In this document: in pieces, positions 32,370-41,157 of the stretch
How positions within the stretch are numbered: the first letter of the stretch is position 1
How the letters are laid out: each line of letters begins with the position of its first letter
Origin: Candidatus Saccharimonadota bacterium
GTDB taxonomy: Bacteria > Patescibacteriota > Saccharimonadia > Saccharimonadales > Saccharimonadaceae
DNA: 42,249 nucleotides
Assembly (NCBI GenBank): GCA_018060465.1
Contig: JAGOVX010000004.1
Coordinates: 1-42,249, forward strand
Direction of reading: 5' to 3'
Translations under genes and position numbers: made by a program
Notes under the pieces: model-generated
What the model saw: only the letters and a program-made list of their open reading frames with translations
Databases searched by the model: none
Told to the model about the DNA's origin: nothing

Positions 32370-34700
32370 ATGTATCGACAAGGAAAATACACTCGACGCC
32401 CAGCCCCGCATACACGCGTTCAACAATTTTTGAGCCGACGATATGATTGGTGGAAGCAGTTAAAATGGTGGAAAAAAATAGCGATTATTTCAGCACCATT
32501 CGTCACATTTTTGATACTCACGCCTATTCTAACGTACATCTATTACTACAATGACATATCGAGCATTGACGTACTGCTAAATAAAAATAATACAGGCGTG
32601 GTGTTGATGGATAAAAATGGAAAAACATTTTTCAGCATTGATAATGCAGCCCATCGTGAACCAATGAAACTTGCCCAAATTTCCGACAATGCAGAGAACG
32701 CACTTGTGGCAAGTGAAGATAAAGATTTCTATAAACACGGCGGCTTCTCATTGCTAAGTATCGTACGTTCACTGTATACAAACATTATTTCACGTAGTAT
32801 TGCTGGGGGTGGATCAACGATTACGCAGCAACTGGCCAAGAACTTGTTGCTGACAAAAAATCAAACCATTATGCGTAAATACCAAGAGCTGATAGTCGCT
32901 ACTGCGATTGAGCAACGTTACAGCAAGAATCAAATACTCGCTATGTACCTAAATTCAGTGTACTACGGCGAGAATGCCTTTGGTATTGAGGCGGCTGCAA
33001 AAACTTACTTTAATAAAAATCCTAGCCAGTTAACACTTGCAGAAAGTGCCATGTTGATCGGACTCCTTCCTGCACCAAGTGCGTACTCGCCGATTTCGGG
33101 AGATCCTGAACTTGCCAAGGAGCGCCAAACCACCGTGCTTACTCGTATGGTAAGAAATGGCTATATACAAGAATCTGAAAAACAAGCAGCCCTAAAAGAA
33201 AAATTGGTATACAAAAAACAAGTTGCAAATAAAAACAACCCTGCCCCGCATTTTACCGAAATGATTTTGAGTCAGTTGTACAAAAAATACGGCGAGGAAA
33301 AAGTGAAACGATCTGGTTTTCAGGTAAAAACAACGCTGGATCTAGCGATGCAAAAAAACGGCAATCGTAGCATTGATGACGGCATGGCGCATATACGAAT
33401 GAACGGTGGTTCGAATGCAAGTTTGGTTGCAATTGATCCAAAGACTGGTGGGATTCGGGCCTTGGTAGGCAGCTATGATTATACCGATCGAAAGTTTGGC
33501 AATGTAAATATGGTTACAACACCTCGCCAGCCAGGATCGAGCTTTAAGCCAATTTACTATAGTAAGGCTTTGGCAAATGGAATGGTGACACCTGCGACGT
33601 TGATAAACGATCAGAAGATCACAGACCTAGGCGGATATTCACCGCAAAACGCTAGCCTCACGTATCACGGTAAAGTAACAGTCAGGCAGGCCCTGGACTG
33701 GTCGCTAAATATTCCCGCGGTGCGAGTTATGCAAAAGCTTGGGGTAGATGAATCCGTAAAAGTAGCAAAAAACCTAGGGATTTCTACGCTAGATTCAAGT
33801 AAAAATTATGGACTAGCATTGGCACTTGGTGTTGCAGAAGTGCCGTTGGTGCAAATGACAAATGCCTATGCGGCCTTTGCCAACGCGGGCGAACAACATG
33901 CGTACTATAGCATTCAGTCGATTGAAGATAAATACGGGCATAGTATATTTACGGCATCTCAGGATAGTCATCGGGCAATTAGCGAGCAAGGCGCATACTT
34001 GATTTCAAATATTTTGTCTGACAACACAACTCGTAGCAAGGTATTTGGTACATCACTAACAGTGGTTGGAAGTGATGGTCAAATGAAAACAGTGGCAGTA
34101 AAAACGGGAACGACCGAAAATGCACACGATGCCTGGACGGTAGGATACACACCAGATATTGCTGTAGGCGTGTGGGTAGGCAATAACGATAATACGCAAA
34201 TGTATAGCGGTGGATCCGATATGGCAGGTCCAATTTGGCGTCAGATGATGTCTGCCGTAATTGGCAGCAGCAGCCCTCGATTCACCCAGCCAAGCGGTAT
34301 CGTAAAAGCGTCAGTCTGTACCGACATTGGGGTATTGAGTGACGTATTCCTAAGTGACAATGTACCAAAGCAATGTAGCAAGCCGCCTGTGAAAAAACCA
34401 ACCAAAAAAGACGATACTAAAAATAACGCCTCGGAAAAATGTACTATACCAGGCAAGGAAAGTTTGGCAGCAACCGACCCAGATTGTGTGGTAGATATGT
34501 GTAGTTATCCAGGGCTTGAAGCAATTGCATCAAATGATCCAAATTGTGTAGACCCAACAACGACAGATACAGACAGTGATGGTGTGATGAATAACATTGA
34601 TCAGTGTCCAGGCACTGATGCTGGTGCTGAAGTTGATGCAGTTGGCTGTGCCGCTAATCAAACAGCGAATGGTACTAGTGGCGGCCCGAATGACGGCTAG
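32370..34700 (+). CDS. Class A penicillin-binding protein (PBP1A type) with C-terminal Cys/TSP3-like tail
   Basis: 776 aa. A membrane segment (about 36-58) is followed by a GT51 transglycosylase (E116 in SEDKDFYKHGG; GGSTITQQLAKN) and a transpeptidase with S390-x-x-K393, SLN (445-447) and KTGT (578-581). It polymerises and cross-links peptidoglycan using lipid II flipped by MurJ. After the catalytic domains a long tail is added: two copies of a C-x-x-PG-E...DP-x-CV unit and a thrombospondin-type-3-like DTDSDGVMNNIDQCPGTDAG segment with a closing Cys, probably calcium-binding and outside the membrane. The start was chosen by distance to the -10 box. Confidence 0.93.
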   Translation: MYRQGKYTRRPAPHTRVQQFLSRRYDWWKQLKWWKKIAIISAPFVTFLILTPILTYIYYYNDISSIDVLLNKNNTGVVLMDKNGKTFFSIDNAAHREPMKLAQISDNAENALVASEDKDFYKHGGFSLLSIVRSLYTNIISRSIAGGGSTITQQLAKNLLLTKNQTIMRKYQELIVATAIEQRYSKNQILAMYLNSVYYGENAFGIEAAAKTYFNKNPSQLTLAESAMLIGLLPAPSAYSPISGDPELAKERQTTVLTRMVRNGYIQESEKQAALKEKLVYKKQVANKNNPAPHFTEMILSQLYKKYGEEKVKRSGFQVKTTLDLAMQKNGNRSIDDGMAHIRMNGGSNASLVAIDPKTGGIRALVGSYDYTDRKFGNVNMVTTPRQPGSSFKPIYYSKALANGMVTPATLINDQKITDLGGYSPQNASLTYHGKVTVRQALDWSLNIPAVRVMQKLGVDESVKVAKNLGISTLDSSKNYGLALALGVAEVPLVQMTNAYAAFANAGEQHAYYSIQSIEDKYGHSIFTASQDSHRAISEQGAYLISNILSDNTTRSKVFGTSLTVVGSDGQMKTVAVKTGTTENAHDAWTVGYTPDIAVGVWVGNNDNTQMYSGGSDMAGPIWRQMMSAVIGSSSPRFTQPSGIVKASVCTDIGVLSDVFLSDNVPKQCSKPPVKKPTKKDDTKNNASEKCTIPGKESLAATDPDCVVDMCSYPGLEAIASNDPNCVDPTTTDTDSDGVMNNIDQCPGTDAGAEVDAVGCAANQTANGTSGGPNDG

Positions 34701-34721
34701 GCCGTACAGTGAATAGTAGAG

Positions 34722-34727
34722 TATAAT
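34722..34727 (+). promoter_or_regulatory. -10 box TATAAT of ruvA
   Basis: TATAAT ending 7 nt before the ATG at 34735. Leaderless geometry. Confidence 0.6.
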
Positions 34728-34734
34728 TGATACT

Positions 34735-35307
34735 ATGATTGCACACGTAGCGGGAACTGTGGCCGAAAAATTTGCTAATTCAGTAATAATTGATGTAGCT
34801 GGTGTGGGATATGAAGTAACAGTTGCACTGGGCGACTTTGAGCAACTTGCACTCGACGACACAGTAAAACTCTACACCTATCACCACGTGCGTGAGCAAG
34901 CCGAGGAGCTATTCGGTTTTTCTAGCCTTGCAGCCAAGAAATTATTTGAACTACTGATCACCGTACAGGGTGTTGGCCCAAAAGCTGCACTTGCAATATT
35001 GAGCCTTGGTACAACTGAGGCTGTGCGTAATGCCATAGCCAATGCCGACTCGGTATTTGTTGCAACTGCATCGGGTGTTGGTAAAAAAACTGCAGAACGA
35101 GTCGTAGTAGATTTAGCTGATAAAGTGGGAGTCCCGACGCACTATGGCAGTAGCATGCCAACGCACACAGAAGTACATACTCACGACGATGCCCTGGATG
35201 CACTTATGGCGCTTGGCTATACATTGGCTGATGCTACAAAAGCCCTTCAAGATGTTGATGCATCGCTTCAAACCAGCGAGCGAATAAAACAAGCTCTGAA
35301 AAATTAG
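34735..35307 (+). CDS. ruvA: Holliday junction DNA helicase subunit RuvA
   Basis: 190 aa. N-terminal OB domain (GTVAEKFANSVIIDVAGVGYEV), two helix-hairpin-helix motifs (LITVQGVGPKAALAILS and VATASGVGKKTAERVVVDL) and a C-terminal domain III (ALDALMALGYTLADATKAL) that contacts RuvB. A tetramer holds the junction square-planar while RuvB pumps. A 69-aa membrane protein separates it from ruvB, and ruvB has its own promoter, so stoichiometric co-translation is not enforced. Confidence 0.96.
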   Translation: MIAHVAGTVAEKFANSVIIDVAGVGYEVTVALGDFEQLALDDTVKLYTYHHVREQAEELFGFSSLAAKKLFELLITVQGVGPKAALAILSLGTTEAVRNAIANADSVFVATASGVGKKTAERVVVDLADKVGVPTHYGSSMPTHTEVHTHDDALDALMALGYTLADATKALQDVDASLQTSERIKQALKN

Positions 35308-35333
35308 TAGAACGAAATACTTCCACCCTACCT

Positions 35334-35543
35334 ATGCATGTGCTGGAGGAAGGGAAGCACGTAGTGGTATACGACAAAATAGACATGAGCGTGATGCAGC
35401 GTATGTATCTGCAAAAGCACCCAGAGTTGCAAACGAAGCATCCCGAATCGTCACATTCAGCAGCGCGCATTATTATCGCGCTTCTATTGTTTTTCTTAGT
35501 GTTCGTTCCATTCTTGCAGCTGATAGTATCTATGTCTACGTAA
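35334..35543 (+). CDS. Tiny single-pass membrane protein between ruvA and ruvB
   Basis: 69 aa. A hydrophilic N-terminal ~45 residues precedes a C-terminal membrane segment (ARIIIALLLFFLVFVPFLQLIVS), a tail-anchored layout. The start is uncertain: the ATG at 35334 has no clear signal, while ATG 35385 (52 aa) lies 11 nt after TATACG. After the stop there is a hairpin CTACG-T-AAG/CTT-CGTAG (35536-35558) with no T-run. Function unknown; its place inside the ruv cluster may be chance. Confidence 0.55.
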   Translation: MHVLEEGKHVVVYDKIDMSVMQRMYLQKHPELQTKHPESSHSAARIIIALLLFFLVFVPFLQLIVSMST

Positions 35544-35576
35544 GCCCAGCCTTCGTAGGTAGGTCGCATTGTGTGT

Positions 35577-35582
35577 CATAAT
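35577..35582 (+). promoter_or_regulatory. -10 box CATAAT of ruvB
   Basis: CATAAT ending 7 nt before the ATG at 35590. It overlaps an alternative ATG at 35581, which supports the later start. Confidence 0.5.
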
Positions 35583-35589
35583 GGTAGCA

Positions 35590-36594
35590 ATGGCTATTAA
35601 TAGGATTGTTACTACGAATCTAGATGAAGCAAGCGCTGACGAGCAGCGACTTGAAGTTACGTTACGTCCGCAGAATTTTGGTGAGTATATTGGTCAAGAG
35701 CGACTAAAGAAAAATTTGAAACTTGCGATTGCTGCGGCGAAAAAGCGTAATGAACCAATCGACCATGTGTTGCTGTATGGCCCACCTGGACTTGGCAAAA
35801 CAACCATGGCAAATGTTATCGCCAATGAAATGGGCGTTGGCTTTCGGATCACAAGTGGTCCGGCGATTGAGCGCGCTGGAGATTTAGCGAGTATTTTGAC
35901 GAATCTTAATGATGGCGATATTTTGTTTATTGATGAAATTCATCGGCTGAGTCGTGTGGTAGAGGAAGTGTTGTATAGCGCGATGGAAGACTTCAAGCTG
36001 GACATTGTAATTGGTAAAGGCCCGGCTGCTCGTAGCATTCGCCTGGATTTGCCAAAGTTTACTGTGATTGGCGCAACTACACGTACCGGTAGTTTGGCTG
36101 CACCGCTGCGTGATAGGTTTGGGCATTTGTACCGCCTCGAATTTTATACACCTGTAGAAATCGCCACTATTATTACACGTGCCGCCGGTATTTTGAACGT
36201 GCCGATACAACAGGATTCTGCAAGTTTGCTGGCAACCCGCGCTCGCTTGACGCCGCGAATTGCGAATCGCCTACTGAAACGTGTTCGTGACTACGCAGAC
36301 GTAAATGGTGATGGAATTATTGATACTGTTACGACAACCAAGGCGCTTACAATGATGGAAGTGGATGAGCTGGGGCTTGATCCGGCAGATAGGTACTTGC
36401 TGGAAAAGATTATACATACCTATGGCGACAAAGCGGTTGGATTAAACACAATAGCTGCTCTTACGGGTGATGAGACTACAACGATCGAAGATTTCTATGA
36501 GCCGTACTTGATGCAGATTGGCTTTATTGAACGAACACCGCGAGGACGAGTAGTAACAAAGAAAGCCCGTGACCATATACAAAAACAAAAGTAA
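35590..36594 (+). CDS. ruvB: Holliday junction helicase motor RuvB
   Basis: 334 aa from the ATG at 35590; the GTG at 35569 and ATG at 35581 overlap the -10. Walker [10 protein letters not shown] (64-72), Walker [12 protein letters not shown], sensor [21 protein letters not shown] and the C-terminal winged helix ([20 protein letters not shown]) are intact. It drives branch migration with RuvA. It closes the split ruvC...ruvA.ruvB set. Confidence 0.97.
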   Translation: MAINRIVTTNLDEASADEQRLEVTLRPQNFGEYIGQERLKKNLKLAIAAAKKRNEPIDHVLLYGPPGLGKTTMANVIANEMGVGFRITSGPAIERAGDLASILTNLNDGDILFIDEIHRLSRVVEEVLYSAMEDFKLDIVIGKGPAARSIRLDLPKFTVIGATTRTGSLAAPLRDRFGHLYRLEFYTPVEIATIITRAAGILNVPIQQDSASLLATRARLTPRIANRLLKRVRDYADVNGDGIIDTVTTTKALTMMEVDELGLDPADRYLLEKIIHTYGDKAVGLNTIAALTGDETTTIEDFYEPYLMQIGFIERTPRGRVVTKKARDHIQKQK

Positions 36595-36602
36595 CAATTT
36601 GC

Positions 36603-36608
36603 TATACT
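36603..36608 (+). promoter_or_regulatory. -10 box TATACT of the PH-domain gene
   Basis: TGC-TATACT followed by AA, ending 6 nt before the ATG at 36615. Confidence 0.65.
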
Positions 36609-36614
36609 AAGGGT

Positions 36615-37436
36615 ATGGAACAAGACCCAAACAAGCCAGTTGCCTACGACGCGAACGGACGTCCATTGTATGCAGCGCCTCAAGTTGCACCGACACCAGC
36701 AGTTAAAACAGATATCGGGCTACGATCTTCTCACGTGACGGCTGCCCCCGAAACAAGTGCTGAGGGCTATGACCCACAGATTCGAGTTCAGTATGCAAAT
36801 GAGCCCGAGGTAGTGCATGCAGCCCGTGCTATTGACCTTAGCGAGACTGCGCAGCAACGCCACCGTGACTCCGTAAACCGATATCCATTTCTTAATCTCA
36901 GCGAGAATGAGTATGTGATATTAGATATCCGCAGGCATCCAATTGGGCTGGCGCTGCCAATATTTGTAACGGGCCTTTCATTGCTTGCATTAACATCGCT
37001 TTTGGTCATTTACCCCGCAAATGTTAGTGTGAATACGGGTGCTACAACCATAGCGATGCCTAGCTTTGGTGCGATATTGCTACCAGTACTTTTATTTATG
37101 CTACTGATTTGTATCGGTGGGTTCATCGCAGTGTGGGTTTATTTACAGAACCAATTTTTCCTTACGAACGAAAGTGTGATACAGCGAATTCAGCATAGCC
37201 TGTTCTCTCGACACGAACAAACAGTCAGCTTAGGTAGCATCGAGGATGCAAGCTTCAAGCAATCGGGAATTTTGCAGACGCTTCTAAACTACGCAACTAT
37301 TCGACTGAGTACGGAAGGTGAAGAAACAACATATCGATTTTTGTATGTGGCAGATCCGCACAAACAAGTCTCGGTGTTAAATAACGCAATTGAGGCATTC
37401 AAAAACGGTCGACCAGTCGATATGTACGAGACTTAG
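36615..37436 (+). CDS. Membrane protein with bacterial PH domain (bPH2/YdbT-like)
   Basis: 273 aa. A disordered, Pro/Ala-rich N-terminus (about 1-80) precedes LSENEYVILDIRRHPIGLALP, two membrane segments (about 114-137 and 152-178) and a PH-like beta domain (FFLTNESVIQRIQHSLFSRHEQTVSLGSIEDASFKQSGILQTLLNYATIRL). The pattern 'T N..vi.R.G..sr....i.l..I..v...qs.l..ll..G.i.i.T' is the bPH2 signature. Function in known systems is unclear. Its last 4 nt overlap the minus-strand pseudopilin gene tail to tail. Confidence 0.82.
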   Translation: MEQDPNKPVAYDANGRPLYAAPQVAPTPAVKTDIGLRSSHVTAAPETSAEGYDPQIRVQYANEPEVVHAARAIDLSETAQQRHRDSVNRYPFLNLSENEYVILDIRRHPIGLALPIFVTGLSLLALTSLLVIYPANVSVNTGATTIAMPSFGAILLPVLLFMLLICIGGFIAVWVYLQNQFFLTNESVIQRIQHSLFSRHEQTVSLGSIEDASFKQSGILQTLLNYATIRLSTEGEETTYRFLYVADPHKQVSVLNNAIEAFKNGRPVDMYET

Positions 37437-37825
37437 TTGCGGTCGGCGCTTTGTTTTACAAAGTCGCCTTCGCTTTCTAGGTTTGCTCGTAAAGAGTACG
37501 CGGTACATCCTGTAGCTGTGCAACCGGTAGGTTCGTAGCGGTAGTCGGAGCCACCTTTACCGAGTGTAGTACCTCGAGGGTCATTGAATAAAGCCGGATC
37601 AACTGATGGTAAAACTGTAGGGGTAAGCGCTTTTGGATAGGACTTGTGCGCAGGGTAGTAAACTTTCTCTAACGTGTAGTACATGCTGTTAATGGCAACT
37701 TTGCGCTTGTCGTCGCGAACCGATGTTTCAACATTATTCTTTTGAACAACAAACACGATACCTACGACCAATAGTAGGGCAACAGTAGTGATAAGTTCAA
37801 TGACAGTAAATCCGCGTTGTTTCAT
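37433..37825 (-). CDS. Type IV pilin-like protein (pseudopilin)
   Basis: 130 aa. The N-terminus KQRGFTVIELITTVALLLVVGIVFVV is a class III signal: prepilin peptidase would cut after Gly-5 to leave FTVIEL, with Glu at +5. The globular part is short (about 90 residues) with one Cys pair (GCTATGC). This size fits a minor pilin or competence pseudopilin. It is apart from the pilMNO operon but within 2 kb. The promoter, a minus-strand TATAAT, is 8 nt before the start. Confidence 0.85.
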   Translation of the reverse strand: MKQRGFTVIELITTVALLLVVGIVFVVQKNNVETSVRDDKRKVAINSMYYTLEKVYYPAHKSYPKALTPTVLPSVDPALFNDPRGTTLGKGGSDYRYEPTGCTATGCTAYSLRANLESEGDFVKQSADRN

Positions 37826-37833
37826 TACTGTTT

Positions 37834-37839
37834 ATTATA
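37834..37839 (-). promoter_or_regulatory. -10 box TATAAT of the pseudopilin
   Basis: Minus-strand TGC-TATAAT, 8 nt before the ATG at 37825. It diverges from the recA promoter 20 bp away. Confidence 0.6.
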
Positions 37840-37860
37840 GCAAATTGCTGGGTAAAAACG

Positions 37861-37866
37861 TATAAT
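37861..37866 (+). promoter_or_regulatory. -10 box TATAAT of recA
   Basis: TATAAT 28 nt before the ATG at 37895. The leader holds GAGAGGGG, a ribosome-binding site. No SOS box is recognised nearby. Confidence 0.55.
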
Positions 37867-37894
37867 AGAAGCTAGATAAAGAGAGGGGAAAATA

Positions 37895-38932
37895 ATGGCA
37901 AAAAAGGCTGCAAAAGATCCGATAGCGACTGAAAAACCTGACAATGAGGGGAAAATGAAGGCCCTGGGGCTCGCCATGGACCAGATTACCAAGCAATTTG
38001 GTGATGGTTCAATCATGAAGCTTGGTGAAGCAAAGAAAGTTGACGTAGAATTATTGCCTTCTGGTGCGCTGAGTCTTGATATCGCATTGGGCGGAGGTTA
38101 TCCAAAGGGCCGAATTATTGAAATTTATGGACCAGAAAGTTCTGGTAAAACTACGCTCACCTTGCATGCGATCGCTGAAATTCAGAAACAAGGTGGTACG
38201 GCAGCGTTTATTGATGCGGAACATGCACTCGATCCTGCCTACGCAAAGAAGCTAGGCGTAGATACCGACAACCTACTAGTCAGCCAGCCAGATAACGGTG
38301 AGCAAGCACTAGAAATTGCAGAAACATTGGTACGTTCAAACGCAGTCGACTTGATTGTAGTCGACTCGGTAGCGGCACTTGTTCCACAAGCCGAGATTGA
38401 TGGCGATATGGGTGACAGTCACATGGGCTTGCAAGCACGACTTATGAGCCAGGCGCTGCGTAAGCTGACTGGTATTATTAGCAAGTCGAAGGCTACAGTC
38501 ATATTCATCAATCAAATCCGTATGAAAATCGGAGTGATGTTTGGTAACCCAGAAACTACGACTGGTGGAAATGCGCTCAAATTTTATGCCTCAGTACGTC
38601 TAGATATCCGCCGGATTGGACAGCTAAAAATGGGCGAGGAGATCATTGGCAACCGTACCAAGGTAAAGATTGTAAAGAATAAAATCGCGCCGCCATTTAG
38701 AACTGCAGAATTTGACATTATGTACAACGAGGGAATCTCTAGAACAGGTGATGTGCTAGATCTTGCTGCCTTACACAATGTTGTTGGCAAAAGCGGTGCA
38801 TGGTACGACTACAAAGACGAAAAAATCGGCCAAGGTCGCGAAGCAGTCAAGGTATTCTTGAAGGAAAATCCAAAGGTCTTGGCGGAAATCGAAAAGACTG
38901 TTCGTGAAAAAGTAGCCGAACAAGAATCCTAG
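37895..38932 (+). CDS. recA: Recombinase RecA
   Basis: 345 aa. Walker [10 protein letters not shown] (79-87), Walker [13 protein letters not shown], loop L2 region with [35 protein letters not shown] and the C-terminal domain are complete. RecA pairs homologous strands and starts the SOS response where LexA exists. It has a Shine-Dalgarno leader, unlike most neighbours. recX follows after 19 nt, the usual pair. Confidence 0.98.
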   Translation: MAKKAAKDPIATEKPDNEGKMKALGLAMDQITKQFGDGSIMKLGEAKKVDVELLPSGALSLDIALGGGYPKGRIIEIYGPESSGKTTLTLHAIAEIQKQGGTAAFIDAEHALDPAYAKKLGVDTDNLLVSQPDNGEQALEIAETLVRSNAVDLIVVDSVAALVPQAEIDGDMGDSHMGLQARLMSQALRKLTGIISKSKATVIFINQIRMKIGVMFGNPETTTGGNALKFYASVRLDIRRIGQLKMGEEIIGNRTKVKIVKNKIAPPFRTAEFDIMYNEGISRTGDVLDLAALHNVVGKSGAWYDYKDEKIGQGREAVKVFLKENPKVLAEIEKTVREKVAEQES

Positions 38933-38951
38933 CGCCAAGAGTAGTTTATGT

Positions 38952-39650
38952 ATGAAAATCACTGACATCTCTCAGCAGGTGCGTACGAGAGACCGAGTCA
39001 ATATCTCGGTTGACGGTGTGTATCGTTTTAGCTTAGATATTTTTCAGGTTGGCGAGTTAGGGATAAAGATAGGAAAAGAGTATACCGATGATGAGCTGTT
39101 GGCGCTTGAGGCTGAGAGCCAATTTGGCAAGCTATACGGACGAGCTCTTGAGTATTGCATGATGCGGCCTCATAGCGCACGGGAAGTGCGAGATTATTTG
39201 TGGCGTAAAACGTTACCAAAAAAGGTATTGAAAAAACCACAGTCACCTTCTAGGCGAGCTTCTAATAGCCACGCAGAAATTCAAAGTACTCGAAGTGAGA
39301 TTATCGAGAAGCCGGGTGTCAGTCGCGACATTGCCGATAGAGTGTTTGATCGACTGGTCGAAAAAGGCTATATAAATGACGAGAAGTTTGCACGTTTTTG
39401 GGTCGCACATCGTAATCAAACCAAGGGAACGAGCATCCGTAAACTACAGGCAGAGTTGCAGGCAAAAGGCGTAGAACGTGAGATTGTAGCACTGGCGCTG
39501 GGAGAGACGGATCGAACTGACGCGCAAGAAATTGCAAAAATTATTGCTAAGAAACGGGCAAAATACGATGATAAAAAGCTACTGCAGTACTTGGCAAGAC
39601 AAGGCTTTAGCTACGACGATATTACCCATGCAATGAGCGGGACCGAGTAG
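38952..39650 (+). CDS. recX: RecA regulator RecX
   Basis: 232 aa of tandem three-helix repeats: SAREVRDYLWRK, then VFDRLVEKGYINDEKFARFWVAHR and SIRKLQAELQAKGVEREIV. RecX caps or disassembles RecA filaments. A basic, Ser-rich insert of ~30 residues (KKPQSPSRRASNSHAEIQST) sits between repeats 1 and 2 and is not usual in short RecX proteins. The ATG at 38952 follows recA closely, so both are on one mRNA. The stop is 3 nt from the minus-strand PRC gene's stop. Confidence 0.9.
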   Translation: MKITDISQQVRTRDRVNISVDGVYRFSLDIFQVGELGIKIGKEYTDDELLALEAESQFGKLYGRALEYCMMRPHSAREVRDYLWRKTLPKKVLKKPQSPSRRASNSHAEIQSTRSEIIEKPGVSRDIADRVFDRLVEKGYINDEKFARFWVAHRNQTKGTSIRKLQAELQAKGVEREIVALALGETDRTDAQEIAKIIAKKRAKYDDKKLLQYLARQGFSYDDITHAMSGTE

Positions 39651-39653
39651 TTA

Positions 39654-40229
39654 CTATATCGTACTGTCTGATCCGGCAGGTTGGGAGCTACGAAATGGGT
39701 TTCGGTACGCTTTTAGTGATGATGGCAGTGCAGCATCTTCTTTGTGTGCAGTCGTGCGCACTAGAATGCGCGAGCCGCTTACCTCGACGATTTGCGAGCG
39801 ATGAATAATAAGTTCTGTTTCCATGATACTTTTTAGAAACGGTTGTTTCACGAAGATTTGCTGAATGCTGTAACTGCCAGCATCGGTAGTGTAGGACTGG
39901 ACTTTACCAAGCTTAGTTCCCTTTTGCTCGACAACCTCTAGCCCAATCAGATCGAACTCAAAATCATACACTTTTCGTATTCGTAACACATCGTCAAGGC
40001 CTACAAATTCGTCACTGCTATCGACGATAAACCCCAGCGTGCCAAATTCACGCACATCTTCGGTTCGTAAAAATGAAGGTGATTCATTAAGCATACGACC
40101 AGCAAGTTCATAGGCGACAACTGTCAGATCTCGTGGATCAATCAAGACACGCTTTACGGTTGCAATTTCGACGCCTGTCTGTAAGCTCATAACTGAGGTA
40201 TGGACGAGTTGCTGAGACTGTATAAGCAT
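39654..40229 (-). CDS. PRC-barrel domain protein at the end of the pilus operon
   Basis: 191 aa with two PRC-barrel-like segments: the first (QTGVEIATVKRVLIDPRDLTVVAYELAG) and the second (LIGLEVVEQKGTKLGKVQSYTTDAGSYSIQQIFV). PRC barrels occur in RimM and photosynthetic H subunits and bind protein or RNA. It is the last gene of the minus-strand pil operon, with AGGTAGG 6 nt before the ATG. A link to pilus assembly is inferred from position only. Confidence 0.8.
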   Translation of the reverse strand: MLIQSQQLVHTSVMSLQTGVEIATVKRVLIDPRDLTVVAYELAGRMLNESPSFLRTEDVREFGTLGFIVDSSDEFVGLDDVLRIRKVYDFEFDLIGLEVVEQKGTKLGKVQSYTTDAGSYSIQQIFVKQPFLKSIMETELIIHRSQIVEVSGSRILVRTTAHKEDAALPSSLKAYRNPFRSSQPAGSDSTI

Positions 40230-40249
40230 GGATACCTACCTTTCTATGG

Positions 40250-40528
40250 CTATTCTCGAAATGGGTTAGTGCGACTACCTTGAGCTGGTTGCGGGAGAAC
40301 ATCAGGGTTCATTTCTTCAACGCGCTGTATGGTTTTCGTGTCAAAATTTGGATTAATCGTTGAGCTGCTTTCTTGATTCTCTGGGAGCTTGGTGATGGAA
40401 GCAATAATGAATACACCTGTAATAAGTAATGTTCCTAAAAGCGTAAAGAAAATAATGGCATGAAATCGTTTCAAGAATGTACTGCATGTAGTGATGAAAA
40501 GCTTGAAGGATAAAAGCAGATTGTCCAT
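40250..40528 (-). CDS. Small single-pass membrane protein of the pilus operon
   Basis: 92 aa. One membrane segment (about 24-46) is followed by a Pro/Asn-rich extracytoplasmic tail (TKLPENQESSSTINPNFD...). It sits where pilP would be expected but has no lipobox and no PilP domain. Its start shares one base with the pilO stop (TAATG). It could be a reduced PilP replacement. Confidence 0.65.
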   Translation of the reverse strand: MDNLLLSFKLFITTCSTFLKRFHAIIFFTLLGTLLITGVFIIASITKLPENQESSSTINPNFDTKTIQRVEEMNPDVLPQPAQGSRTNPFRE

Positions 40529-41157
40529 TATCGTATGTACGCCTCGATTTTAACGGTTTGAATATTGACGCTACCCTCGGGATATTTTTTATCTGTTTCG
40601 CGTGACATGGAAATGCCGGCTAGCTTCATTTTGGTGGTATTTTGCTCGATATGCTGAATGAATCTCATAATGTCTGTGAACAAGCAAGGTGAACTAATCG
40701 ACACATCTACGGTCGTTGTTTTGACAGCTCCTGCAGGGGTAGTTGTAGGAGTGGGTGCGGTGGGTGCCGTTGTTGTTGGACTGGTGCTAGGGCTTGTACT
40801 TGTCGCCTTTGAGTCAATAAACACATACCCAGAAATACCAATATTGGACGCTTTCGCATAGGCTGTAATATCGTCGATGATGGTATCTTGGTAGCGATAT
40901 CTATTGCTGTCTGCCACAACAGTGTGTGTTTTCAATACCAACGAGGAACTCTCGGCTAGTTTGTCTCGAAGTACCGTAAGATTATGCAAGTCTTTATCGC
41001 CGGCGGATGCCTGTTGGATATACGCATTTGTCTTGGCTGTGTAGTCGGTGATATTTTTAACTGCGTAAAAGAAACCGCTTATTCCGCCCAAGAAAACAAT
41101 TAGCAAGATGGCTATCAATACGTATTGCAGTAATCTAGGGCTCATACCGATTTTCAT
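40528..41157 (-). CDS. pilO: Type IV pilus assembly protein PilO
   Basis: 209 aa. A membrane segment (about 10-31) and coiled coil (AKTNAYIQQASAGDKDLHNLTVLRDKL) lead to a ferredoxin-like fold. PilO pairs with PilN to link the inner-membrane motor to the rest of the pilus. A Ser/Thr/Pro-rich stretch of ~35 residues (about 121-155) is inserted in the middle of the globular part. The start overlaps the pilN stop by 4 nt (ATGA). Confidence 0.8.
   Translation of the reverse strand: MKIGMSPRLLQYVLIAILLIVFLGGISGFFYAVKNITDYTAKTNAYIQQASAGDKDLHNLTVLRDKLAESSSLVLKTHTVVADSNRYRYQDTIIDDITAYAKASNIGISGYVFIDSKATSTSPSTSPTTTAPTAPTPTTTPAGAVKTTTVDVSISSPCLFTDIMRFIQHIEQNTTKMKLAGISMSRETDKKYPEGSVNIQTVKIEAYIR

Noticed and set aside
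40658-40861. Val/Gly-rich plus-strand ORF
   Set aside because: It is the mirror of the Ser/Thr/Pro linker codons of pilO.
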